From: Burkholderiaceae bacterium
GTDB taxonomy: Bacteria; Pseudomonadota; Gammaproteobacteria; Burkholderiales; Burkholderiaceae_E
Direction: 5' to 3'
Assembly (NCBI GenBank): GCA_016710525.1
Contig: JADJVQ010000142.1
Span: forward strand, 1 to 64,000
DNA length: 64,000 bases
Shown: positions 35,452 to 43,668 of the stretch, one piece after another
Layout: every line of letters begins with the position of its first letter
Numbering within the stretch: the first letter of the stretch is position 1
The notes under the pieces: model-generated
Seen by the model: only the letters and a program-made list of their open reading frames with translations
The model's database searches: none
Told to the model about the DNA's origin: nothing
Made by a program: the position numbers and the translations under genes

Positions 35452-36677
35452 ATGAAGTTGTCCCAGGGCCTTGCGCTCAATTCGCACCCCAGCGGCCGTC
35501 ATTTCCTGCAGATCCCCGGGCCGACCAACGTGCCGGATCGGATCCTGCGGGCAATGGACTACCCGACGATCGACCATCGCGGCCCGGAATTCCAGCGGCT
35601 GGGCCGCGCCGTGCTCGGCGGCATCCGCCAGATCTTCCAGACCGAACAGCCGGTGGTCATCTACCCCGCGTCGGGCACCGGCGCCTGGGGAGGCGGCCCT
35701 GGTCAACACCCTGTCGCCGGGCGACACCGTCCTGATGTGCGAGACCGGTCAGTTCGCCACGTTGTGGAAGCGCCTGGCCGAACGGCTCGGACTGCAGGTC
35801 ATCTTCATCGAAGGCGACTGGCGCCGCGGCACTGACGCCCAGGCCATCGCAGGCCGGCTCGCCGCCGACACCGCGCATCGCATCAAGGCAGTCTGTGTGG
35901 TCCACAACGAAACCTCCACGGGCGTCACCAGCCAGATTGCGCCGGTGCGCCGGGCGATCGACGCGTGCGCCCACCCGGCCCTGCTGCTGGTCGACACGAT
36001 CTCGTCGCTCGGTTCGGTCGACTATCGCCACGACGAATGGGGCGTGGACGTCACCGTCGCCGGCTCCCAGAAAGGCCTGATGCTGCCGCCCGGCCTGTCG
36101 TTCAACGCCATCAGCAAGAAGGCGCTGGCGGCCAGCGCAACGGCCCGGCTGCCGCGTTCGTACTGGGACTGGCAGGAGATGCTGGCCAGCAATGCCAACG
36201 GCTACTTCCCGTTCACGCCGGCCACCAATCTGCTCTACGGCCTGCACGAGGCAATCGCCATGCTGCTCGAAGAAGGCCTGCCGGCTGTCTTTGCGCGCCA
36301 TGAGCGACATGCCCGGGCAACCCGGGCCGCGGTCCAGGCGTGGGGCTCAGGTGCTCTGCGCCGATCCGGACGAATACAGCCCGGCCCTCACCGCGATCCT
36401 GATGCCCGCCCGGGCACAGCGCCGACGCGGTGCGCAAAGTGGCGCTCAGCCGATTCAACCTGTCGCTCGGCCAGGGCCTGGGCAAGGTGGCCGACAAGGT
36501 CTTTCGGATCGGCCACCTGGGCGACTTCAATGACCTCACCCTGCTGGGCACGCTCGGTGGCGTGGAAATGGCGCTCGGGCTGGCGAGGGCCCGGTACGCC
36601 CGGGCGGAGTCCAGGCGGCCATGGCCCATCTGGCCGCGACCAGCCGCGCCGCGCCCGAGCCCCTGCCGCCGGCCTGA
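35452..36677 (+). pseudogene. Class V aminotransferase (serine-glyoxylate/alanine-glyoxylate type), frameshifted
   Basis: About 405 residues when the frames are joined. Recognisable: PGPTNVPDRI and DHRGPEFQRL at the start, PASGTGAW, VHNETSTGV, the DTISSLGSVDYR segment, the PLP-lysine loop AGSQKGLMLPPG, and the C-terminal GKVADKVFRIGHLGD. This signature belongs to the SGAT/AGAT group, which aminates glyoxylate to glycine. Frame changes occur near 35690, 36350, 36420 and 36600, several in G/C runs. With this many breaks no full protein would be made if the sequence is right; I suspect poor sequence quality. It starts 120 bp from the divergent gntR. Confidence 0.78.
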
Positions 36678-36855
36678 CGGCGCACGACCAGCCAGCGGCC
36701 CCTGCGATAGCATTCGCCACGGCACTGGTCGAGTCCCGTTTCGCGTCCTGCGCCGAGCTCTGGCACGGTTCGCGCGCACGAAGCGGCGACCTGACCGGCC
36801 GGGCTACCCTTTACCGATCACTGTTCCGCGACCATAAGAAAACCTGGAGACACGC

Positions 36856-37354
36856 ATGTTCAAACGATCCGCATCCCGTCGACTCAGCCTCGCGGCCTGG
36901 CCGCCGGCACTGCCCTCGCCGCCCTGCCCGCCGCAGCTGGCCCAGGCCTGGCCGTCCAAACCGATCCGCCTGGTCGTGGGCTTCGCGCCGGGCGGGGGCA
37001 CCGACATCATCGCGCGCGCAATGGCGCCGCGCCTGTCGGAACTCCTGGGCGCGCAGGTCGTGGTCGAGAACCGCGCCGGCGCGTCGGGCGCGATCGGCGC
37101 CGACATCGTCGCCAAGTCCGCGCCCGATGGCTACACACTGGTCATGGGCCACTCAGATCCAACGTGATCGTGCCCTTCGTGTTCAAGGTGCCCTACGATC
37201 CGGCCAACGATTTCACTCCCATCCACTACATCGGCTACGTGCCCAACATCCTGGCGGTGCATCCGTCGGTAGGCGCGAAGAACGTCGACGAACTGGTCGC
37301 GCTCGTGCGCTCCAAGCCGGGCGTGTTCTCCTACGCCTCCTCGGGCATCGGCAG
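36856..37354 (+). pseudogene. Bug/TctC-family receptor, 5' part, cut by IS110
   Basis: The N-terminal half of a tripartite-tricarboxylate-type periplasmic receptor: a signal-peptide-like start (MFKRSASRRLSLAA), then AWPSKPIRLVVGF, APGGGTDIIARAMA, VVVENRAGASGAIGAD and a later PSVGAKNVDELV. It ends with ASSGIGSS exactly where the insertion element begins. Frame shifts occur in the signal region and near 37160. Joined to the 3' part after 38980, it reads through as GIGSSQHLAGALF, which proves that the element interrupted this gene. The substrate, an organic acid, is unknown. Confidence 0.8.
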
Positions 37355-37358
37355 CTCA

Positions 37359-37720
37359 TAAGGCAACCTCACGGGCCATGAGGGCCGCTCGAGCACCGCG
37401 ATGCAGGGTTGTCCACGGCGGCGGGCGGTCGGCGCTTGCGACGAACCGACCGACCGCCGCCGTGGACAACCCGTGTTCGACGCGCCGTGCTTCGCACTTG
37501 ACATCCCGGTCTGTTGTCGCCGAGGGTGTCCACCGACTTCCGTGCCCCTGCGGGAACTGCCTGGTGCGCTCGCCTTCGCATGGCCCCTGTGAGACCCGCA
37601 GCCCGCAGGGTGCCGGAAGGCCACGACGGGCCCCAAGATGTAGCGCCAGGCCGAGCAAGCTGGAGCGCCTGTTTATGAGCTTCCCGCCGCGCCTTCCGAC
37701 ACGGACAGTCATACCGCAAC
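37359..37720 (+). ncRNA. Candidate bridge-RNA region in the IS110 left end
   Basis: In IS110-subgroup elements a structured bridge RNA is transcribed from the non-coding left end and pairs with both target and donor DNA. This region has the right place and length and carries one strong hairpin (see the repeat at 37408-37470) plus several shorter G/C stems. I could not fold it or identify the target- and donor-binding loops by eye, so exact ends and strand are inferred from family knowledge. Confidence 0.5.
37408..37470. repeat. Long inverted repeat in the IS110 left end
   Basis: The left arm begins GTTGTCCACGGCGGCGG at 37408 and continues to about 37432. The right arm, 37450-37470, is its reverse complement over about 21 bases with one 4-base bulge, and the loop is 17 nt. 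It is the strongest stem in the window. It could be part of the bridge RNA or block read-through from outside promoters. Confidence 0.75.
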
Positions 37721-37736
37721 TCCAAGGAGGTTGTCC

Positions 37737-38966
37737 ATGAGCAACGATGCTCGTACTGACGTATTTGTCGGGCTGGACTGGGCGGTGCATACCCATGCGG
37801 TGTGCCTGATCGATGCCGCCGGCTCGGTGCTTGATCGCTTCGAGGTCACCCACGACCGGGACGGCCTGGCCGAGCTGATGCGCCGCCTGGCGCGTCACGG
37901 TCAGCGCCTGCGCATCGCCATCGAGCGGCCGTCGGGGTTGATCGTCGATGCGCTGGTAGAGGCTGGCCACCAGGTCTTCCCGATCCACCCCAATGCCGTC
38001 AAGGCCAGCCGCCCGCGGTACCGCAGCCACGGCGCCAAGAGCGACTCCTCGGACGCCTACCTGCTGGCCGATCTGCTGCGCACGGATGGCCATCGCTGGC
38101 GCGCCCTGGCCCCGCAGTCCGACGACATCCGCGCGTTGCGTGCGCTGGTCCGTTCGCGTGATGATTTGGTGACGGCTCGCGTTGCCGCAGCCAACCAGCT
38201 CACCAGCACCTTGCAAGCCTTCTGGCCAGGCGCTGCCGTGATCTTCGCCGACGTGGCCTCGCCAATCGCGCTGGCCTTCCTGCGCCGCTACCCCTCGCCC
38301 CGCTCTGCCCGAGGCCTGACTGAGGCGCAGCTGCAGCGCTTTTGCAAGGCCCAGCACTACAGCGGCCGGCGCAGCGCAGCCGACTTGCTCGCCAGGCTGC
38401 GTGCTGCAGCTGCCGGCCACGTCGGCGCGCACACCGAGCAGGCCATGGCCGAGGTCGTGCGCGCGCAGGTGGCGGTGCTCGTGCCCATCGTGACGCAGAT
38501 CGCCGAGCTCACGCGGCGCATCGAGCAGTTCATGCACTCGCTGCCTGATGGCGTGCTGATGATGTCCTTCCCGCGGGCCGGGCAGGTCTGCGCTGCGCAG
38601 ATCCTGGCCGAGCTGGGCGACGTGCGCGAGCGCTTCCCAAGTGCCGACCAGCTCGCCGCCGAGGCCGGCACGGTGCCGGTGACCTACCAGTCGGGCAAGA
38701 CCCGCAGCGTCGCCTTCCGATGGGCGTGCAACCACCGGCTCCGCCAAGCCATCACCTGCCTGGCAGACAACTCGCGCCACGCCAACGCCTGGGCCAAGAG
38801 CGTCTACCAGGCCGCCCGCGCCAGAGGTTGCGATCACACGCATGCCATCCGCATCCTCGCACGGGCTTGGCTGCGCGTGATCTGGCGTGCCTGGACCGAT
38901 CGCAAACCCTACGACCCAAGCCTGCACGGCAACGCCGTCACGCTGGCTTCCAGCCAGGGAGGTTGA
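37737..38966 (+). CDS. IS110-family transposase (DEDD and Tnp20 domains)
   Basis: 409 residues. The N-terminal RuvC-like DEDD domain shows Asp14 (GLDWAVHTH), Glu63 (AIERPSG), and Asp103/Asp106 (KSDSSDAYLL). The C-terminal transposase-20 domain starts near residue 270 and includes the conserved AEAGTVPVTYQSGKTR, where the catalytic Ser is expected. These enzymes recombine DNA guided by a bridge RNA. AAGGAGG lies seven bases before the ATG at 37737; a TTG two codons earlier is less likely. The gene is intact and not frameshifted, unlike its neighbours. Confidence 0.93.
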   Translation: MSNDARTDVFVGLDWAVHTHAVCLIDAAGSVLDRFEVTHDRDGLAELMRRLARHGQRLRIAIERPSGLIVDALVEAGHQVFPIHPNAVKASRPRYRSHGAKSDSSDAYLLADLLRTDGHRWRALAPQSDDIRALRALVRSRDDLVTARVAAANQLTSTLQAFWPGAAVIFADVASPIALAFLRRYPSPRSARGLTEAQLQRFCKAQHYSGRRSAADLLARLRAAAAGHVGAHTEQAMAEVVRAQVAVLVPIVTQIAELTRRIEQFMHSLPDGVLMMSFPRAGQVCAAQILAELGDVRERFPSADQLAAEAGTVPVTYQSGKTRSVAFRWACNHRLRQAITCLADNSRHANAWAKSVYQAARARGCDHTHAIRILARAWLRVIWRAWTDRKPYDPSLHGNAVTLASSQGG

Positions 38967-38980
38967 CCCAGGATGTCTCA

Positions 38981-39465
38981 CAGCACCTGGCCGGCGCCCT
39001 GTTCACCAAGATCACCGGCACCCAGATGAACCACGTGCCCTACAAGGGCAGCGGCCAGGCGATCACCGACCTGCTGGCCGGCCAGGCCAACATGAACCTG
39101 ACACCATGCCGCCGGTGCTGCCGCACATCCTGGCCGGGCATGTTGCGGGCGCTGGCGATCTCCACCCCGACCCGCATGCCGCAGCTGCCCGACGTGCCCA
39201 CGTTCAACGAGGTCGGCATCCGCGGTTTCGATGTGACCAACTGGTACCGGTGATGGGTCCCAGGGCCTGCCGCGCGACTTGGTTGCCAAGATCGCCGATG
39301 CGGTCAAAAAATCGCTGGACGACCCGGCGGTCAGGGCAAGCTCGAGCCGCAGGGCGTGTTGGGGACGTGGGCCCGCGCAATCCTGAGGAATTCGCGGCGT
39401 TCATCAAGACCGAACTGACGAAGTACTCGACCCTCGGTCAGGAACTCGGCGTGCGCGCCGAATGA
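38981..39465 (+). pseudogene. Bug/TctC-family receptor, 3' part beyond the IS110
   Basis: Starts QHLAGALFTKITGTQMNHVPYKG directly after the insertion element and continues the frame of the 5' part. Further on, TPTRMPQLPDVPTFNEVG, GFDVTNWY, DLVAKIADAV and RNPEEFAAFIKTEL are typical Bug C-terminal blocks, but they lie in at least three frames, with shifts near 39105, 39245 and 39335. The protein would be non-functional as written, for two reasons: the insertion and the shifts. Confidence 0.8.
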
Positions 39466-39477
39466 CCGAGCAGCCCC

Positions 39478-40259
39478 ATGAGCGACATTCTGATCGAACG
39501 CGACGGCCCGATCGCCACGGTAGTGATCAACCGGGCCGCCAAGCTCAATGCGATGACCAAGCCGATGTGGCGCGCGCTGGGCGAGTCGGTCAGCGGGCTG
39601 TCTGCTGACGACTCCGGTGCGCTGCATCATCCTGCGCGGCGCCGGCGAAAGAGCTTTCGCCGGGCAATGACATCAGCGAGTTCGAGACCGACCGATCCAA
39701 CCGCGAACAGGCGATCGAATGCGGCCGCATCATGCACGCGACCGCCGCAGCCCTCGAGAACTGCCGTCATCCGATGGTCGCGCAGATCCACGGCATCTGC
39801 GTGGGCGGCGGCTGGAGATCGCGTCGCTGTGCGACATCCGCATCTGCGGCGAGGCAGCCGGTTCGGCGCGCCGACTGCCAGGAATCTCCGGACTGGTGAT
39901 GGCCTATCCGGAAATGGCGCCGCTGGTGCGGCTGGTGGGGGGCCGACGTCGCCCTCGAAATCCTGCTCGAGGGCCGGATCTTCGACGCCCGCGAAGCCCA
40001 TCACTAAAGGGGTTTGGTCACCCGGGTGGTGGCCGACGACCGGGTTGCCAGCGAAGCGCTCGACACCGCGCGCCGCATCGCCGACGGCGCACCGCTGGTG
40101 GCTCGCTGGCACAAGCGCTTCGCAAAGCGCCTGCGCGACCCGCGCCCGCTGACCGAAGCCGAATACCTCGAGGGCTTCGACTGTTTCGACACCGAAGACT
40201 TCCGCATCGGCTATCGCGCATTCCTCGCCAAGACCAAACCCGCCTTCGAAGGCCGATGA
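39478..40259 (+). pseudogene. Enoyl-CoA hydratase/isomerase, many frameshifts
   Basis: The crotonase fold is recognisable piece by piece in different frames: MSDILIERDGPIATVVINR at the start, AGNDISEFETDRSNR-like sequence, HPMVAQIHGICVGGG (oxyanion-hole glycines), IASLCDIRIC, and a long intact tail VTRVVADDRVASEALDTARR to the stop. The reading frame changes at least five times. Such enzymes hydrate or isomerise acyl-CoAs. It lies between the Bug receptor and an aminotransferase, all on one strand, so it was probably part of a catabolic operon. Confidence 0.75.
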
Positions 40260-40260
40260 C

Positions 40261-41427
40261 ATGAAAGCCCCTGCCCTCTCGGATCGCACGCACCGGATCG
40301 CGCCCTTTCATACGATGGAGCTGATGAAGCGCGCGGTGGCGCTTCAGCAGGCCGGCCATCCGGTGATCCACATGAGCATCGGCGAGCCCGACTTCAAGGC
40401 GCCGGAACCGGTGGTTGCGGCACTCGAAACAGCAGTCCGTGCGGGTCACACCGAGTACACCAGTGCGATGGGCATCGAACCGCTGCGCCGGGCGATCGCA
40501 GCCGACTACGGACACCGCTACGGGCTGGACATCGATCCGGCACGCATCGTGGTGACCGCCGGTGCCAGTGCGGCGCTGTCGCTGGCCTGCTGCGCACTGG
40601 TCAACCCGGGCGACCAGGTGCTGCTGACCGATCCGAGCTATCCGTGCAACCGCCACTTCGTCAGCGCCTTCGACGGCGAACCGGTCGGCGTTCCGGTGGG
40701 CCCCGAAACCCGTTTCCAGATGACCCCCGAACTGCTGCAGGCCCATTGGGCCCCGTCGGTCCGCGGCACCCTGCTCGCCTCGCCGGCCAATCCGACCGGC
40801 ACGTCGATCCCGTTCGAGGACATGTCGCGGATCGTCGAATACGTGCGTGCGCAGGACGGTTTCACGATCGTCGACGAGATCTATCTGGGGCTGAGCTACG
40901 ACGGCAAGGCGCGTTCGGCACTGGAACTGGGCGACGACCTGATCGTCACCAACAGCTTCTCGAAGTACTTTCACATGACGGGCTGGCGGCTGGGCTGGCT
41001 CGTGGTGCCGCCGGCCCTGGTGCGGGCATTCGAAAAGCTGTCGCAGAACCTGTACATCTGCGCCTCGACCCTCGCGCAGCACGCCGCGCTGGCCTGCTTC
41101 ACGCCGCCGGCGCTGGCCATCTTCGAGGAGCGCCGGGACGAATTCCGACGGCGCCGCGACTACATCGTGCCGGCGCTGCGGTCGGTGGGACTGGACGTGC
41201 CCGCCGCTCCTGACGGCGCCTTCTACGTGTATGCGGACTGCAGCCGGTTCAGCGACGACAGTGTCGAGTTCGCCAATCGCCTGCTCGAGCAGGCCTATGT
41301 GTCAGTGGTGCCTGGGCTGGACTTCGGCCATCACCAGCCCAGCCGCTATGTGCGGCTGTCGTATGCGACGCCGATGGACAAGCTCGAGGAAGCGGTGGCC
41401 CGGCTGGGCCGACATCTGCCGCGCTGA
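40261..41427 (+). CDS. Class I/II PLP-dependent aminotransferase
   Basis: 388 residues, unbroken. Aspartate-aminotransferase fold type I: N-terminal HTMELMKRA and IGEPDFKAPEP, the substrate-side ASPANPTGT, the cofactor-binding DEIYLGLSYDG, the PLP-lysine in TNSFSKYFHMTGWRLGW (Lys near 236), and a C-terminal Arg in YVRLSYA. It starts one base after the stop of the enoyl-CoA hydratase, so translation is probably coupled. Substrate preference cannot be told. Its clean frame shows that local sequence quality is not uniformly poor. Confidence 0.92.
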   Translation: MKAPALSDRTHRIAPFHTMELMKRAVALQQAGHPVIHMSIGEPDFKAPEPVVAALETAVRAGHTEYTSAMGIEPLRRAIAADYGHRYGLDIDPARIVVTAGASAALSLACCALVNPGDQVLLTDPSYPCNRHFVSAFDGEPVGVPVGPETRFQMTPELLQAHWAPSVRGTLLASPANPTGTSIPFEDMSRIVEYVRAQDGFTIVDEIYLGLSYDGKARSALELGDDLIVTNSFSKYFHMTGWRLGWLVVPPALVRAFEKLSQNLYICASTLAQHAALACFTPPALAIFEERRDEFRRRRDYIVPALRSVGLDVPAAPDGAFYVYADCSRFSDDSVEFANRLLEQAYVSVVPGLDFGHHQPSRYVRLSYATPMDKLEEAVARLGRHLPR

Positions 41428-41490
41428 CGGCGGGTCTGTTGAGGATCTGAAGGCGCGGCCGAACCTCGGTCGGGCCGCGCGGGCGCGCCG

Positions 41491-42073
41491 TCAGGCGTCG
41501 CTGGACTCGCGCGCGATCGGTTTGGCCGGCGTTGCGGCCTCAGGCGCGCCGACGTCGACCGACGGGGCCGGCGGAGGCATCAGCAGCGGCGAATCGGTGA
41601 CCATCCGAAACTCGCCGCGCGCCGCCTCGGCACCCGACTCGGACACCGGCGGCTTCGGCGCCAGACCGGCGTCGGTGCCCTTGCCCGACGCAGCGGCGGC
41701 GGCGGAGACGGGCGCCGCCGGCACCGGCCGGCCAGCCGCGGCCGCGGCCATGCGCTCGCGCTCGAAGATCACCTTGGCGCCGTATCCGCCATCGCTTGGC
41801 AGCAAGGCCGCGCCGACGTAGGCCTTCAGTGCGCCTTCGACACTGCCGTCGCGCCGAGGTAGCCGTTCAGAAATCGGGCGCTGACCGGATGTGGCCATCG
41901 GGTCGAAGGCTGCGGCCACCCCACCGAAGGGCGAAAATTTGTCGGCATGCACCCGCGTGAGCACCTGCATCAGGCCCTGCGCACCACGATTGCTCTGGGC
42001 ACGGGGGTCAAAGTTGGATTCGACCGAGATCACGGCAAGGATGAGCATCGGATCGATTTTCAGATCGCGGGCG
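41491..42073 (-). pseudogene. Lytic transglycosylase, N-terminus missing at a junction with ubiD
   Basis: The C-terminal part of a soluble/periplasmic lytic murein transglycosylase: LILAVISVESNF (catalytic Glu), GAQGLMQV and later GSVEGALKAYVGAALL with a Pro/Ala-rich tail. The start of the gene is gone. Going upstream, the sequence stops matching at about 42073 and becomes the antisense of ubiD's first codons, so the signal peptide and N-terminal domain are missing. Internal base losses near 41860-41890 also scramble the segment after FDPMA. Deletion or misassembly would explain the truncation. Confidence 0.72.
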
Positions 42074-43629
42074 AAATACACGGATCTGCGGGACTTTATG
42101 CACCAACTTGAGGCGCTCGGCGAGCTCAAACGGATCCCGCAACCGCTCTCGCCCCGCCTGGAAATCACCGAGGTGGCCGATCGTGTGCTCCGGGCGGGCG
42201 GACCGGCACTGCTGATCGAGCATCCGGTGGAAGAGGGCAAGCCTTACGAGATGCCCGTGCTGGCCAATCTGTTCGGCACACCGCGGCGGGTGGCGCTGGG
42301 CATGGGCGAAGAATCGACGCAGGCGCTGCGCGAGGTGGGCAAATTGCTGGCCTATCTGAAGGAACCCGATCCGCCCAAGGGATTGAAGGACGCATGGGAC
42401 AAGCTGCCGGTGCTGCGGCAGGTGCTCAACATGCAGCCGCGCGAAGTGTCGGGCGCGCCCTGCCAGTCGCAGGTTCTCGAGGGCGACGATGTCGATCTCG
42501 GACGGCTGCCGATCCAGACCTGCTGGCCGGGCGACGTGGCACCGCTGATCACCTGGGGGCTGGTCGTCACCCGCGGGCCCGACAAGGAACGCCAGAATCT
42601 GGGCATCTGCCTTAACCAGGTGCTCAGCCGCAACAAGACGATCACGGCGATGGCTCGCCCATCGGGGCGGCGCTGATTTTCGCGACCACGCCCGAGCTCA
42701 GCCCGGCCAGCCGTTGCCCGGTCGCCGTCGCCCTGGGGGCCGATCCGGCGACCATCCTGGGGGCGGTCACCCCGGTGCCCGACTCGCTCTCGGAGTACCA
42801 GTTCGCCGGCCTGCTGCGCGGCGGGCGCACCGAGGTCACCCGCTGCCTGGGCAGCACGCTGCGGGTGCCCGCCAGTGCGGAAATCGTGCTCGAGGGCACG
42901 ATTCGCCCCGACCCGCAGGGGCTTGCGACACGCGAGAACGCGGACCGTCAAGGCGTTCGCGGCCCGCTGCCGGCCGCCGCGCTCACCGGCTGGGAGATGG
43001 CCTTCGAGGGGCCCTACGGCGACCACACCGGCTACTACAACGAGCAGGACTGGTTTCCGGTGTTCACGATCGATCGCATCACGATTGCGGCGCTGCGCTT
43101 CGATCCATCCACACGACCCACCTCGGCAAGCCGCCTGAGCGAGCCGGCGATCCTGGGCGTGGCGCTCAATGAAGTGTTCGTGCCGATCCCGCGCAAGCAG
43201 TTTGAGATCGTCGACTTCTACCTGCCTCCGGAAGGCTGCTCGTACCGGATGGCGGTGGTGTCGATGCGCAAGCAGTACCCCGGCCACGCCAAGCGGGTGA
43301 TGTTCGGCATCTGGAGTTTTCTGCGCCAGTTCATGTACACGAAGTTCATCATCGTCACCGACGATGACATCGACGTGCGGGACTGGAAGGAAGTGATCTG
43401 GGCGGTCACCACCCGGGTCGACCCGGCACGCGACACGCTGCTGGTCGAAAACACCCCGATCGACTACCTCGACTTCGCCTCTAAGGTCTCTGCAAAGGTT
43501 CGAAAATGGGCATCGACGCGACCGGGAATGGCCAGAGAAACGACCCGCGAATGGGGCCGCCCGATCGCGATGGACCCGGCGGTCAAGCTGAGGATCGACG
43601 CCCCCTGGGGATCGCTGGGGCTGGGCTGA
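42041..43629 (+). pseudogene. ubiD: UbiD-family decarboxylase, frameshifted
   Basis: UbiD removes the carboxyl group of 3-polyprenyl-4-hydroxybenzoate in ubiquinone synthesis, using prenylated FMN made by UbiX. Seen: KYTDLRDFMHQLEALGELKRI, ITEVADRVLRAGGPALL, NLFGTPRRVALGMG, then EYQFAGLLRG, EGPYGDHTGYYNE, VDFYLPPEGCSYRMAVVSM and NTPIDYLDF. The usual MKYTDL start reads AKYTDL here. In-frame translation could begin at an ATG at 42041, adding ten foreign residues that come from the antisense of the transglycosylase gene. Frame changes occur near 42650, 43120 and 43490-43540. Confidence 0.8.
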
Positions 43630-43668
43630 CACCCTGCCGCGCCCGGGCGCCAGGCGGCCGCGCGGGCA

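Larger units (their letters stand above)
37355..38980 (+). mobile_element. IS110-family insertion sequence
   Basis: About 1.62 kb, bounded by CTCA at 37355-37358 and at 38977-38980, either a short target duplication or shared core (CT is the core dinucleotide of IS621-type elements). It holds one transposase gene, a roughly 380-bp left non-coding end and only about 10 bp between the transposase stop and the right CTCA. That lopsided layout is typical of the IS110 subgroup. It splits a Bug-family receptor gene. No terminal inverted repeats are evident, as expected for the family. Confidence 0.85.
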
